Assembly: GCA_963556695.1 (NCBI GenBank)
Contig: CAUWAG010000007.1
Span: forward strand, 310,001-374,000
From: Anthostomella pinea
Lineage: Eukaryota > Ascomycota > Sordariomycetes > Xylariales > Xylariaceae
Direction: 5' to 3'
DNA: 64,000 nucleotides
In this document: in pieces, positions 10,478 through 20,700 of the stretch
Position numbering within the stretch: position 1 is the first letter of the stretch
Layout: each line of letters opens with the position of its first letter
Made by a program: the position numbers and the translations under genes
Notes under the pieces: model-generated
Database searches by the model: none
Seen by the model: the letters and a program-made list of their open reading frames with translations, nothing else
What the model was told of the DNA's origin: nothing

Positions 10478-11723
10478 TCACTCGTCCTTGATGCCGCCGT
10501 CGCCCGACGACATGACAATCTTGACGTGTCGCTCGTAGAAGTGAAGCATCTGTGTGTAGCCCATATGTCAGCAACTCGAGCCTGTAACTTGGGTGGAAGA
10601 CATGGTCGTACCTTCTGGGGGCAGCGCTGGTAGATGACCTTGGTTTCGTGCTGCGTCTTGTGCCCGTTCTTCCACGTCAGGTACACTATAAGCTTGCCCG
10701 TGTTCTCGTCGTGGCACGCGTCGATGGATTCCACGTCGTCCTCCCACGACCCCTGCGGCGGCTTCCACGCGCGCGCGTTGGCAGGTGGTGTGGCCGACGC
10801 CGGGTGGCCGTCGTTGCGCCTTCGCTTTGTTCCGTTTGTCGGCGTGCCCGTTGACGGTCGCCCGCGCTTCTTGGTCTTCAACGCCGTCTGCGCCTCGGCC
10901 AGAACTTGTTCGCGCCCGCCCAGCTTGGCCAAGTACTCTTCCAGTACCTCGGCAGCATTCTCCCTGGACGGTGAACAGACATGAGACGGCCGCTTCTGCT
11001 GAGATACACAAAACACGGAAGGGAAACGTACCTGAGGTTGTCGTCATCCTCCCACGTCTGGTCGGCCTTCTTGTCGTAGCCTTCCCACTTGACCTTGTAT
11101 TTCAAGGAGCCCTGCATCGGCCAGTAAGCGTCTGATTATGCGCGTCGGGGTACCGAACGTGTGCGCGCAGTTTTGGTAGCTACTTACGTCCGCATCGACG
11201 ACGTGGGAGATGATCTTCTCGACGATGTATCTAATGGGGCGCATGAGCAACATGTCGACTTTCGGCAGCTGGCGCGGAAACGTACTCGTCCTCATCCAGG
11301 TTCTCTTCATCGCCGTCGCCATCTCCATCTTCATCGGCAGCAACATCATCCCCATTCGCCACGTCCCCGGCGACAATGTCGGGCATTCCGTCGTCGACCT
11401 GGTTGGCGTCGGCGTCGGCGGCGCTGACGGCAGCCGAGGTTTTGGCGCGCTTGGAAGCTGCGGCTACGGTGACATCGACATCACCGAGGTCCGACTTCTC
11501 GTCGTCACTTATCGCTTCGCAGTGTGTCAGCTTTCGCGAGTTGGATTGAGTCGAGCGCCATGGTCGGCAAAAGGACAGGCGCGACGGGGTGTTGCGCAAA
11601 TGATGGCGGCGCTGTAGGAGAAGAGCAGAGAGCAGAGAGCAGGAGGAATAGTTGGAGGACGAGGCCGGGCGAGCGGAAGCAGACGCAGACGCGCAGAACG
11701 CAGAATAACCTACCTGGTGGCAT
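10478..11723 (-). CDS. Heterochromatin protein 1 (chromo + chromoshadow)
   Basis: Six exons on the minus strand: 11723-11714, 11514-11286, 11230-11188, 11111-11032, 10963-10612 and 10549-10478. They total 786 nt, 261 aa, close to the Neurospora HP1 length. The start reads MPPAISDDEKSD, created by splicing a 10-nt first exon. An acidic N-terminal tail precedes the chromodomain (about 81-135). Its aromatic cage candidates are Tyr81 (YIVEKI), Trp103 and Tyr106 (VKWEGY). The hinge contains KKRGRPSTG (152-160), an AT-hook-like core. The chromoshadow domain (about 192-253) runs from SWEDDVESID through LIVYLTWKNG and CPQKMLHFYERHV. HP1 binds H3K9-methylated nucleosomes, and the chromoshadow domain dimerises and recruits partners; in fungi it is needed for heterochromatin and DNA methylation of RIP-mutated repeats. 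Confidence 0.93.
11515..11713 (-). other. Intron 1 of the HP1 gene (199 bp)
   Basis: GTAGGT donor after ATGCCACCAG, acceptor CTGCGAAG. This model gives MPPAISDDEKSD, in line with fungal HP1 starts. The alternative ATG at about 11558 (MALDSIQLAK...) runs into a stop after 18 codons and is out of frame with the chromodomain. The other introns are 11285-11231, 11187-11112, 11031-10964 and 10611-10550, all GT-AG. Confidence 0.75.
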
Positions 11724-12540
11724 CTTGGATATGAAGACTCGTCGATTGCAATTGCTTGAGGCAGGGCGATCAATGCGCGGAAGCGTCGCTCGAGGAACAA
11801 TTGCGGGTGATGGAGGTTTCGTGGCAACGCGCTCGTTTTCGCGACAAATTGAGGCGGCAAACGGGGGGGCGGGCGAAAGAACATTGAAGAGCTGTGGTGA
11901 AGCTTCAATTAGTAGGTAGCGGCTCCAGTCCGGTGCATTCGCCTGGCCCGAGCTTCAATGTTTAAATGCTGACCTGGGAGGTCCTTCCCATCAGCCACAT
12001 GCACGCAGTGTACCTAGTACCTACCTAGGTACGGCCATGCAATGCACAGCCACCTCGCAGGTCACTTTACCTTAGTACACAGTCATGCGTGCAAGGGGAT
12101 AGGGGGATTGGGGGGTTGATGCCCCTTTTCGCCTGCCAACTTGCAGGTGCCGTGTTTACAAAGACAAAGAGTTCTCCCCCTTTGTCCGTCCCGACCTCGA
12201 AGAGCTTCCATCTGCTCCCAGGTGAAGCAGGTGGTCTATCATACATACAATTATACAATTAAGGATGGAACTGCTTAGATAGCCTGATAGGTGTATGTTA
12301 CAACTTCATTAGCGCGTTTGTAAGGAGGCTGGAGAGGATCTCCAGTACGGTTTCGAAACCCCGAAATCATGTTCGCTCTGTGATAGTCATATGACGATCA
12401 CCGATGTAGGTGACAGTGTTTACGAGAAGACCATCTTGTCGCAGTAGTACTTTTGAAATCTTGGTTTGTATTAGAATTAATAGCGTTTTTGAGCAAGAGA
12501 GAAGTACCATTTAGACATGATTGTGGCGGGTGAACATGAT
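11724..12540. other. Upstream region of HP1 and spacer
   Basis: There is no recognisable gene. The near-palindrome GTACCTAGTACCTACCTAGGTAC lies at about 12010-12032. The minus-strand frame that runs to 11908 is the HP1 second exon read back through intron 1. Confidence 0.45.
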
Positions 12541-13150
12541 CTCTGGCATGATCTCGAGATTGAAACCGATCTCAAAATGAACTATTTATTATTAAAAATA
12601 AAATAAATATTCGTATAACTCGCTTATTAAGCGGGTTATATACTTAATACTTTACTTATATAACTATTTATTTTTCTTATATAATTCTACTTTTTACTTT
12701 ATTTTTATAAGCGATATATACGAAGATTTATTTTACTTTATTAAAGGAATTTATGAGATTCTAGAAGGGTCACAAGTCTTGGGGGTGTGAGCGGTCGATG
12801 CAAATGTTGTTGTCATTCTCAAGTATGCTCGGCAGGGCTAATCTACAGCTAAATACCATACTGCACCATGCCAGGGTGGATCCACTGTTCCCTTGACAGC
12901 CCTCTAGTGGGTACTGCACCTAAGGGCACTATATCTGGGATCCAACATCTGACAGAATTTATTAAAAATATTAGCATAATTTGAACACAAAGTCTTTTAA
13001 ACTTGGGTTTTAATTTATTTTAACTATATTATAATACTAAGAACGAAAAAATACTATAATTTTAACTATATATAGATAATACGAGGTCGTATAATAATGG
13101 TTTAAATTTTTATTTAAAACAGGATTTTAAAATGAAACATATCGGATCAT
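12541..13150. repeat. AT-rich, RIP-like relic patch inside the gene region
   Basis: Two very AT-rich blocks (about 12575-12750 and 12955-13140) flank a GC-normal segment of about 190 bp. They resemble the 23.6-64 kb block in composition. The middle segment ends in GGGATCCAACA at about 12935-12946, like a copia LTR end, but I could not find a matching start with a target duplication. Probably an old, decayed insertion. Confidence 0.45.
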
Positions 13151-14448
13151 CAGAGTCAGAATATGGGGGTGATGATCGGTCTATTGCGTTGCGTTTTTCT
13201 ATCCATGGGTCTGGGGGATCAATCTAGTACTAAATACACACCAAAATACAAAGGTGTACCCATCTATTGATCCTCCAGCCAAAGATCCCTTGTCTATCAC
13301 CCATGAAAGCCACCTTTCCTGGTGCTTCCATCCCTTTATTCTGCCAAGGTGCCTGCCTGACCCCTTGTCAGCTGGCAGCCTCCCTGACTGCCACCATACT
13401 GCCACCACAATCCTCACAAAACATGATTTTGAAAATAGAACATGATCTCGAAAAGGGGAAGACAGTCTTGTTGGATACACGGATGTTGATTGATTCTATT
13501 GATTGTTCTGCTCTGCGCAGAGATTGATCGTCTGTCTTCTTGGTGGGTCAGATGCCCTGTGCGTCTCTGCCCCACTGGAGATCTTCCAGTGTCTATCTCC
13601 GGCTCCCATTCAACAGGTCTCGAGCCCGGGAACATGCTCGTGGACTACGACTATTTTGTATGGGTGACACATCCTGAGACCGTCTTTCATTATGGCAATG
13701 GTCCCCCGTTTTGGACATAATGCCCTGTAGCCGAGACCCTACTGGAGACCATTTCTATGGGCCTTAGAACCGCGGTAATGTTACGGTATGAGGCGCCCAT
13801 GTTGATGATCAACCCTTCAAATGTTGGTCGACCTTACAATTCAACTAGCGCCTGCCCAGCCCCCGCCCCGCCCCGCCCGCCACACTCCAGCTGCCCAGCT
13901 GCCACATCCGCTGTAACTAGGGCTGCTAGGTACTGTAACTACTGTAACTACCCTGTAAATGCGCTGAGGACATGGATTAGCCCCTGACTCCCGTCCCTGC
14001 CTCGGGTTGAACTTGAACATTGACCCCCGAGTTTTATTATACAGCCTACCAGACCTCCCGCCAGCCCATCTCCCCTATCTACCTGCTGCCTGTTTGCCCA
14101 ACAGACGTGAGAGCGACACAGATGTTTGAGTAGGCGCGAGAGACAGAGAGCGAGTGAGAGCGCGCGGCACTGACCTAGTACTCACTTTGCAGCACGACCC
14201 AACGCAAGATCCGACGACTGCACGCCTCCCTTCCTGGATGACAGCCGAACCGGGGGAAGCTCCTTCGGGGCACTGCCAACGACCATCACCACCACCGCCA
14301 CCATCGAGGCCATCGAAGACACCGCCTTCTTCCTCCCGCTCCCGCTCCCGCTCGCGCTCCTGCGCCGCAGTCACCTCCCCGACCGGCGAGACGCCAGCAC
14401 CGACTCCACGATAGCCGACTGACTCGACTCGGTCCGGCCACTGCAGTC
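13151..14448. other. Spacer and 5' leader of the 14.4-kb gene
   Basis: No gene is recognised. Short CTCCCG and CGCTCC-type repeats at 14336-14362 lie in the probable leader. An 86-codon frame at 14154-14414 is not in frame with the downstream gene and could only be an upstream ORF. Confidence 0.45.
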
Positions 14449-16557
14449 ATGTCCGAACCAGAACCAGCCAATGGGCCCGTCGAGTCCCCGGCCGGTAACA
14501 AGGCAGGTGCCCCCAAGGATCGCAGTTGTCCCTTCTGCGGCCAGGCCTTCACGTCGTCGTCGCTTGGTAGGCATCTGGATCTCTACATCAAGGAGAAGAA
14601 TCCGAAGCCTCCGGACCGCGTTCACGATGTCGACGCCATCCGCAAGATGCGTGGTACCATCACCAGGCGCCAGCCAAGGGGCTCGCTGGCGCGTCGAGAC
14701 AGCTGCAATCCCGCCACGCCTGCCGCCTCGACCTCGTCCCGAAAGAGCCCGCCGCCCGACGCCAGTGCCGGAAGACCCTCCGGCCTCCCGAAGGAGAGCC
14801 ATTTCGTCGTCGACCATCCAACTACCCCCAAGTATCCCTTCCAGCCGACGTGGGAGGCCACCGGCGTCATGAACGACATACCCGCGCGGAACGGCGACCC
14901 CAAGACCACCTGGGATGAGACCAACACCGGCCCGGAATCCTCTACCGCGCCGCCACACACGCAACCACCCGCGCAATCACACACGCAGCGCGCCCCGAGC
15001 AGAGCAGCCCAGAAGGTGCAGCTAGACACGAAGCACAAGTTGGCCGATGCCATGGACACCGCTCGAGCTGCCGAGTTGGCCCTGAGGGAGCTGCTCGGCT
15101 CCTGGAGAGCCGCAAAGTACGCCCACCCAGAATTTCCCCCTCTGCTATTGCCCTTGCCCTCGCCATTTGCCTTGCCACCCGTGCTGTATTATGTGCTAAT
15201 TGGCTGCAATTTCAGACAGCAGATCGATATGAACTCGTTGCCCTTCGACTTCGATCTCCTTTCGCTCGACTTCCCTGCCCTCACCCTGCAGTGCCTCCAG
15301 GCTCCTCCTACCCTATTCTCGTCCACGCCCCACCCGACCTCGACGTCGTGGTCCATCAACCCACCCGCGCACAAGCAGTACGAGGCCTTGCAGATGTACT
15401 TCCAGGACGAGTTCCAGAAGTGGAGAGTCGCCTGCGCCATGGCCAATACCGCCGCCGCCGAAGACCTGTCGTACCCTCCATCCAATACCCACTTCCCCAG
15501 GAACGTCCGGGACGATGTGAACAAAGCGGAGAGAGCCGCCGCGTCGCTGGAGAAGCAGGTTAACGAGCATCTGCTGTCCACCTACCACGTCTGGGAGCAG
15601 CTCACCCCGCAGAGGCGGAGCGAGCTGTGGGGTCTCGAGCTCGCACGTGGCGTGGGAAGGAGACAGAAGGATGTTGAGAAGCTACGGCAGTCGCAGTACG
15701 CCACCAAGCAGGAGAATACAAATCTCAAGGCCCAGATTGAGCAGCTGAATCGTCTGCAACAGCCCAGGGAGTTCAGGTTGGTTCCGCCAGCCACCATCCC
15801 CATAGAGGAACCACTGCTAGCCTACATGTTGGGCATGGGCGCCGAGGGCCAGATTCAGGTCGTGGGTCTCAACGCCGAAGACCGTCATGTAGATCTGAAC
15901 ACCATGGTGTCCCGCGTCATCGACCGGTGGAAGACCGTCATTGTGTCGTCTAGGACTGGTGGCATGACCGGACAGAGGTCACTTGGACAGACGACACCGA
16001 CCACCACACCGACCAGTGCCACCTCGGTCCCTGTCCCTGTCCAAGTCCCGGTCCCGGCTCCGCATCTCCAATCCCTGGGACAACAGCCGCAGCGGCAAGA
16101 ACGTCGACAGAGGTCTCTGCCTTCAGCGGCGAGCGGCGCGAGTCATGAGTCTGCGTCGTCGTCGTCGTCGTCGTCGTTTGCAGCCAACACGGCAATGGAA
16201 CCGTCTGCCACCAACGCCGAAAACAGTGATCAGGACGCCGACGCCGAAATGGAAGAGGACGACAGCTTCGCAGCAATAACCCCAGTCGCACCGGAGCCGC
16301 CCTCCCGGCAAGAGACGCTCGAGGTGGCTCGGGCAAGGGCTAACGGCCAGCGAGTCTCGGGCAGCACGGAAGCGCGATTTGGTCTTAATGGGGCTGGGAC
16401 TAGTCGTGGGCCCATGATGCGGCCGCCGATTCCCAACATGAATGCGACGCCTACGATGCCAGGGCGAGCAGGCCACAACCAACATGGACATTTACATGGC
16501 GAGTACGGTGCGGTTGTCCAAGGCGTTGGGGGCGGCGATGCAATGTATATGGACTGA
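14449..16557 (+). CDS. Uncharacterised fungal protein with half zinc finger and coiled coil
   Basis: Two exons, 14449-15116 and 15216-16557, encode 669 aa. Near the N-terminus is CPFCGQAFTSSSLGRHLDLY: Cys27, Cys30 and His42 have UBZ4/Rad18-type finger spacing, but the usual last cysteine is a tyrosine. A basic stretch (TRRQPR) and a long Pro/Ser/Thr-rich linker follow, then a conserved-looking part (about PFDFDLLSLDFPALTLQCL), and a predicted coiled coil around the residues encoded at 15510-15780. The C-terminus is low complexity: Thr/Pro/Val runs, a serine run encoded by TCG repeats (16156-16180) and an acidic cluster. No enzyme motif is visible. A nuclear role is plausible but only inferred. 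Confidence 0.8.
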   Translation: MSEPEPANGPVESPAGNKAGAPKDRSCPFCGQAFTSSSLGRHLDLYIKEKNPKPPDRVHDVDAIRKMRGTITRRQPRGSLARRDSCNPATPAASTSSRKSPPPDASAGRPSGLPKESHFVVDHPTTPKYPFQPTWEATGVMNDIPARNGDPKTTWDETNTGPESSTAPPHTQPPAQSHTQRAPSRAAQKVQLDTKHKLADAMDTARAAELALRELLGSWRAAKYAHPEFPPLLLPLPSPFALPPVLYYVLIGCNFRQQIDMNSLPFDFDLLSLDFPALTLQCLQAPPTLFSSTPHPTSTSWSINPPAHKQYEALQMYFQDEFQKWRVACAMANTAAAEDLSYPPSNTHFPRNVRDDVNKAERAAASLEKQVNEHLLSTYHVWEQLTPQRRSELWGLELARGVGRRQKDVEKLRQSQYATKQENTNLKAQIEQLNRLQQPREFRLVPPATIPIEEPLLAYMLGMGAEGQIQVVGLNAEDRHVDLNTMVSRVIDRWKTVIVSSRTGGMTGQRSLGQTTPTTTPTSATSVPVPVQVPVPAPHLQSLGQQPQRQERRQRSLPSAASGASHESASSSSSSSFAANTAMEPSATNAENSDQDADAEMEEDDSFAAITPVAPEPPSRQETLEVARARANGQRVSGSTEARFGLNGAGTSRGPMMRPPIPNMNATPTMPGRAGHNQHGHLHGEYGAVVQGVGGGDAMYMD
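15117..15215 (+). other. Intron of the 14.4-kb gene (99 bp, frame-neutral)
   Basis: GTACGC donor, GTGCTAAT branch-like site and TTTCAG acceptor. It is a multiple of three without a stop, so the unspliced reading frame looks continuous (33 extra residues rich in Pro and Leu). Splicing joins GSWRAAK to QQIDMNS. Confidence 0.75.
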
Positions 16558-17304
16558 TTATAGATCTTCGGCCGCCGTGTTGGGCGTACAAAAGGAAAAA
16601 GAACATGGGGCTCACTGAAGTTGGGCGGTCACCTTCAGGGTCATCGGGCGTCAAGCACGGCGCTCCGAGTAGCATTTCCCTCGCACGGTTATTCTCGATT
16701 TAAGAATGCACACATTGCTTGACAGCTTGTCATCTTATGGCTCTGTCGACAGACTCCCCGCGTGACAATGGCGCTGGGCGGCAGAAGTAGCCTCGAATCC
16801 CTCGACCCTTTATCGTTTGCTATACGTCGTTGTCGTGCCTGCCGGGGGTGCAGTTGTATTCTACCTCGCTAACACCCGTTGAGTGTCCAAGTATGTGGAG
16901 CAGCGTCGTCACAAAGCAGTGGGCAGGTCCTACTATTTCCAACCTGGCTGGACTCCTGGTCCCTTGTTATGTCTATGGCCCCTGATCAGAAACAGTATAA
17001 GCCAATGTAATTTTGAGGGACTCCAACTAGCGGGGCCCCTCCTAGAAAACACGAGCTTGAGCATGGCTTGATCATGACTGCGCCTGGCGAAATGGGTTCT
17101 CCTGTTGAGCAACTGCCAGCCTGTTTGAGGGGCAACAGCAGCCAGGGCTGTCTCTGTGTCCTGTCCCAGTGGCCAGAACAAGGGGCTGTCTACTCTCACG
17201 CAGTCCAACCTCTTTCATAAACGAAAAGCACTCGTTATAACTCTACTTGAGAGCAGGCCTAAGCAGCGTGCCTGGTATACGACGTGGGCGTTCTCGTTGC
17301 CGGG
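16558..17304. other. Intergenic spacer
   Basis: 3' region of the 14.4-kb gene followed by sequence with no recognisable gene, up to the TA target of the pogo-like element. Confidence 0.5.
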
Positions 17305-17609
17305 TACCATCCCCCCATAGAAGTCGGACACCCCCACTAGTCGGACAGCCAAACCCCACCATCACCACCCAAACTCCCACATGTTCACTTATACGCTTTC
17401 AGCCCAATATTGAAGTTCTTCAGAATGTAATTCGTGTTCTAGATAGCCCTGATCTTAAGCTTTCTCCCAATATAAAATTTACCCCGCGTTTCCTACCCCA
17501 AATGGCAAATTTGCGGTCTTGCACAGCTCTCTTGAAGCCTTGTTCTATATGTAACACAGCATTGTATAGCCGCCCAAAATGCCTCCCTATTTGTATACAG
17601 AGGGATCAG

Positions 17610-19552
17610 ATGGCCAGTGCCATCTCAGATATCACCGATGAGGGCCTATCTTTACAAAAAAGCGCTCAAAAACACGGTATTCCGCCCCAAATGCTGTCTG
17701 ATTGACTCAATGGCAAGCCTACCAAAACCAAAGCCTATACACAGCAACAGAGACTCTCTCCTGCGCAGGAAACGATTATAATCAAATGGATTTTATTGCA
17801 AGAAAAGCTAGGCCTAGCCCCTTCGCATTCCCTGGTCCGTGAGATCATGAAGAAGGTCTTGAAAGAAAGGGGGGGTGAGGCCCCCCTATGAGACACCTTC
17901 ATGGCATCCTTCAAGCGCCGCAACCCCCAGATCAAGACCAAGATTGGCAAAAGGATGAAAGCAGCACGCTTTAAGGGCTTTACGCCCAAGTCAGTTAACT
18001 GGTTTTTCGAAATTCCTAAAGATTACGGCTGGGTGAAGCCAAAGAACACTTACAATATCGATAAGGGCGGTATCATGTCAGGTTCCGCTAGCTATATTTA
18101 CCCTTTTAATTCCAGAAATTTTTAAATTAAATTTATAGGCATTGACTCTCTTGTACTGGGTAGTTCTGTTATCAAGAAGGCCTTCCTGAAGAGCCCTCAG
18201 GGCCGGAGCTGGGACCTCTTCCATTGAGACTATCTCAACAACTAGAAAAATCCTTAAACCAGGCATTATCTTTAAAGGGAAGGGCCTCCAAGCCCAGTGC
18301 TTTATCAAGGAGTTCTGAAAGACTGCTAATTGGCATTATATATGCTCAGAAAACGGCTGGACTTTGAATGACATCGCTTGCAAGTGCCTAGAGGATGTTT
18401 TCCTCCTACAGGCAGACGCAAAACGAGGAGGAGACCAGTCTGAGGCGATCCTTTTAATGCTGGATGGCCACAAGAGCCATATCTCCGTACGTATATAATT
18501 TTTCCTTATTTTATTTAGACTTTCTTTAATTCTTTCTATTTAATATGGTCTAATGCATGTTAATAGGACGAATCCATGACTATGTATTATTTCAACAATA
18601 TCTTACTCTGTTTCTTCCCTACGCATACTAGTCACGGCATGCAACCCCTAGATAATGGGAGTTATAATGTCCTAAAGGCCTACTACCAAAATTTCCTCTC
18701 TGAATCGAATTCTCTAACAGATGCCTCACCTGTTGACAAGATCAACTTCATCCGCTGCTATAGCAAGGCGAGAACTTCTGCTTTCACTAAGCAAAACATT
18801 TTTTTGGGCTATAAGGTCACTAGATGTTATCCTATCAGCTATATGAAGTACTTATAGTACCCAGAGATACAAGAAGAGAAGAGAAAGACTGCTAAGCCTG
18901 ATACCCCTGAAAGCTCTGAACCAGAGGACCAACGGACCCCTACTACGAGCCGCCAGATCATTAATTTCGACAAAGATAAGTCCCAAGGGACCAGGCTGAA
19001 GTACAGGAAGATAGCGAACGCGTTTGAGGCTAAGGAAACCAAAGTTGTTATCAAAGACAGGAAGATCAAGGCCCTAGAGGCTGTGAGATTTCAAAGTGTT
19101 CTATTAAGGAGAGGAATTCCAGCTACTCTGGAGCGGCCAGAGTGGCCCTATATATATCCAAGATACTAAAGGAAAGGACACGTGGCCTTATATGGGCCAC
19201 GTATGTGACAGAGTCACGAATGGGGATGGTGATCCTGAAGGATGACTATGGATGGGCTAACGTAGCCCATAATCCAACAGAGGCTGAACTGGAGCGGCTA
19301 CGGCTAAAGAAGCGCCAAAAGATCCCTAATCCTAATGGGAAGTTCAAAACGGTGACAGAGATACTATCTCATAGAGGTACCATTGGCCCTGCTGCACGCG
19401 CAGAGGTACAAGAAGAGATAGTTGTTGAGTCAGAGGACGAAAAGGAAGATGAGGATGACCCCCTTGATGAGGACGTTTTGGAGGCCATACAGGAGCCTCG
19501 CCTATCACGATCCGGGCAAGCCATTCGGGTGCCGGCTAGATATTACGCATGA
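17610..19552 (+). pseudogene. Pogo-like transposase, lightly RIP-damaged, with two probable introns
   Basis: The start at 17610 gives MASAISDITDEG, then the HTH (LSLQKSAQKHGIPPQ), the CENP-B-like segment and MASFKRRNPQIKTKIGKR. Next come the first catalytic region NTYNIDKGGIM, the second Asp in LLMLDGHKSHIS, the third region FFPTHTSHGMQPLDNGSY and a basic C-terminus (KKRQKIPNPNGKF). Probable introns are 18082-18138 and 18487-18566; the latter joins SHIS to DESMTMYYFNN, which fits the family. Stops at 17703 (TGA for CGA), about 18316 (TGA for TGG) and after MKYL near 18855 (TAG for CAG) are all transitions. A frameshift separates the last part (19142-19552). It would not make an active enzyme. 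Confidence 0.85.
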
Positions 19553-19636
19553 GCAGCTTCAGCGCTTTCGAATGATAATTTCGCTGTATCTCTCTGACCT
19601 GAACGGCTTCATTCGTGTATAAGTAAATAAGGGGGT

Positions 19637-19705
19637 GTTTTGGTGGTGATGGTGGGGCTTGGCTGTCCGACTAGTGGGGGTGTCCGACTTCTATGGGAGG
19701 GATGG
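19637..19705 (-). repeat. Right terminal inverted repeat of the pogo-like element
   Basis: Reverse complement of the left end at 17307-17372 with few differences, one of them a 1-bp length change in the C run. Confidence 0.9.
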
Positions 19706-19707
19706 TA

Positions 19708-20700
19708 TGTCGAAGACCGTGGGTGAGAGAATTACGTTGTCGCCGGATACTGCCTTATACCGACCTTGCTCCTCTCACCGTCGGAGTTGCCCCTGCGTAT
19801 CTGACACGGATGTTGCGGTCAGGCTGTGCGGCCATGACAACAGACTGCCGCCACGGGCGGCTGGCGGGCGTAAGGGAGAACGATGTTGCCGATCAAGTAA
19901 CCGCGGGGCAGCATCCAGTGCGTGCCTTAGGTGTGCACGGGGGATAATTGGGTATGGGTTGGGTACTTTACTATCGGGCCAACGGGCTCTACAACCACAG
20001 CGATGGCAGAGCCCTTGACGCTGGGCCATCGGTCGACGAAGAACGCGTCACCCTCTCCTACGGTTTCTCGGCCCTTGTTATCTAGCTCCCGTCCCAGTGA
20101 TTGGTCAAGGAACAGATAAAGTTGCCGATTCTTGTTTCCGCTCTGCGTTATCATATGACTGCATTGCCCTGAATTAAGGATGAGTCTCACAAGGGGAGCG
20201 GTTCATGTCAGATCGCTTGGTTCTTGTCAACACAATAAGTGCAGCGATTACTATGAAGTGTCCAGCATGACCGACGAAGTTGTATTTCATAATATTGGTC
20301 GGTCTGTACCTGTCAACGTCGTCGATGATAGCACAGCTATCGGTCGACATGTACGACCACGTTTGCAATCCTCCGCCCCCTATTTCGGCTTTCTGTGTCT
20401 GAGCCCAACCATGACTCGATATATGAACTACCAGTCGTATCTCTAAGCTCCCGCTCTCAAAGTAAGTGTTGCAAAAGTGCACCTGCCTTCTACATACGTT
20501 GGCTGTTGCGTACGTCGCCCGTGGGTGTGCGTTCAATATGGGTTGGTATATTCGGCAACGGGTTTTCTCCATTCACAAACAAAATGGCGTCGCCCTTGTT
20601 GACATTTGGCATCCAAGACTTCCAACGCTCGTTCGTCTCCTGTCTTTATCCTCGTACGGGGTCTCCTTCCGCCTCAAGAACCCTTCGGGACGCGAACAAT
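19708..20700. other. Relic sequence of normal base composition, no gene recognised
   Basis: Several overlapping open frames under 135 codons occur on both strands. Minus-strand pieces share GDAxFV...P..I..PTH-like words (about 19930-20080 and 20540-20600), hinting at a degraded coding sequence with an internal repeat, but no family is recognised. It may also include the upstream region of the decayed P450. Confidence 0.35.

Larger units (their letters stand above)
17307..19705 (+). mobile_element. Pogo/Fot1-like DNA transposon, almost complete (2399 bp)
   Basis: Its ends are inverted repeats of about 63-70 bp: CCATCCCCCCATAGAAG at the left, and CTTCTATGGGAGGGATGG at the right. TA dinucleotides flank both ends (17305-17306 and 19706-19707), as expected for this superfamily. 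It contains one transposase gene in plus orientation with mostly transition-type stops. The element at 1-1267 is a second copy. It sits between the GC-rich genes and the two decaying genes to its right. Confidence 0.9.

Noticed and set aside
12807..12946. Possible small copia LTR ending in GGGATCCAACA
   Set aside because: The candidate start and the flanks do not give a target duplication (GCAAA against TCTGA).
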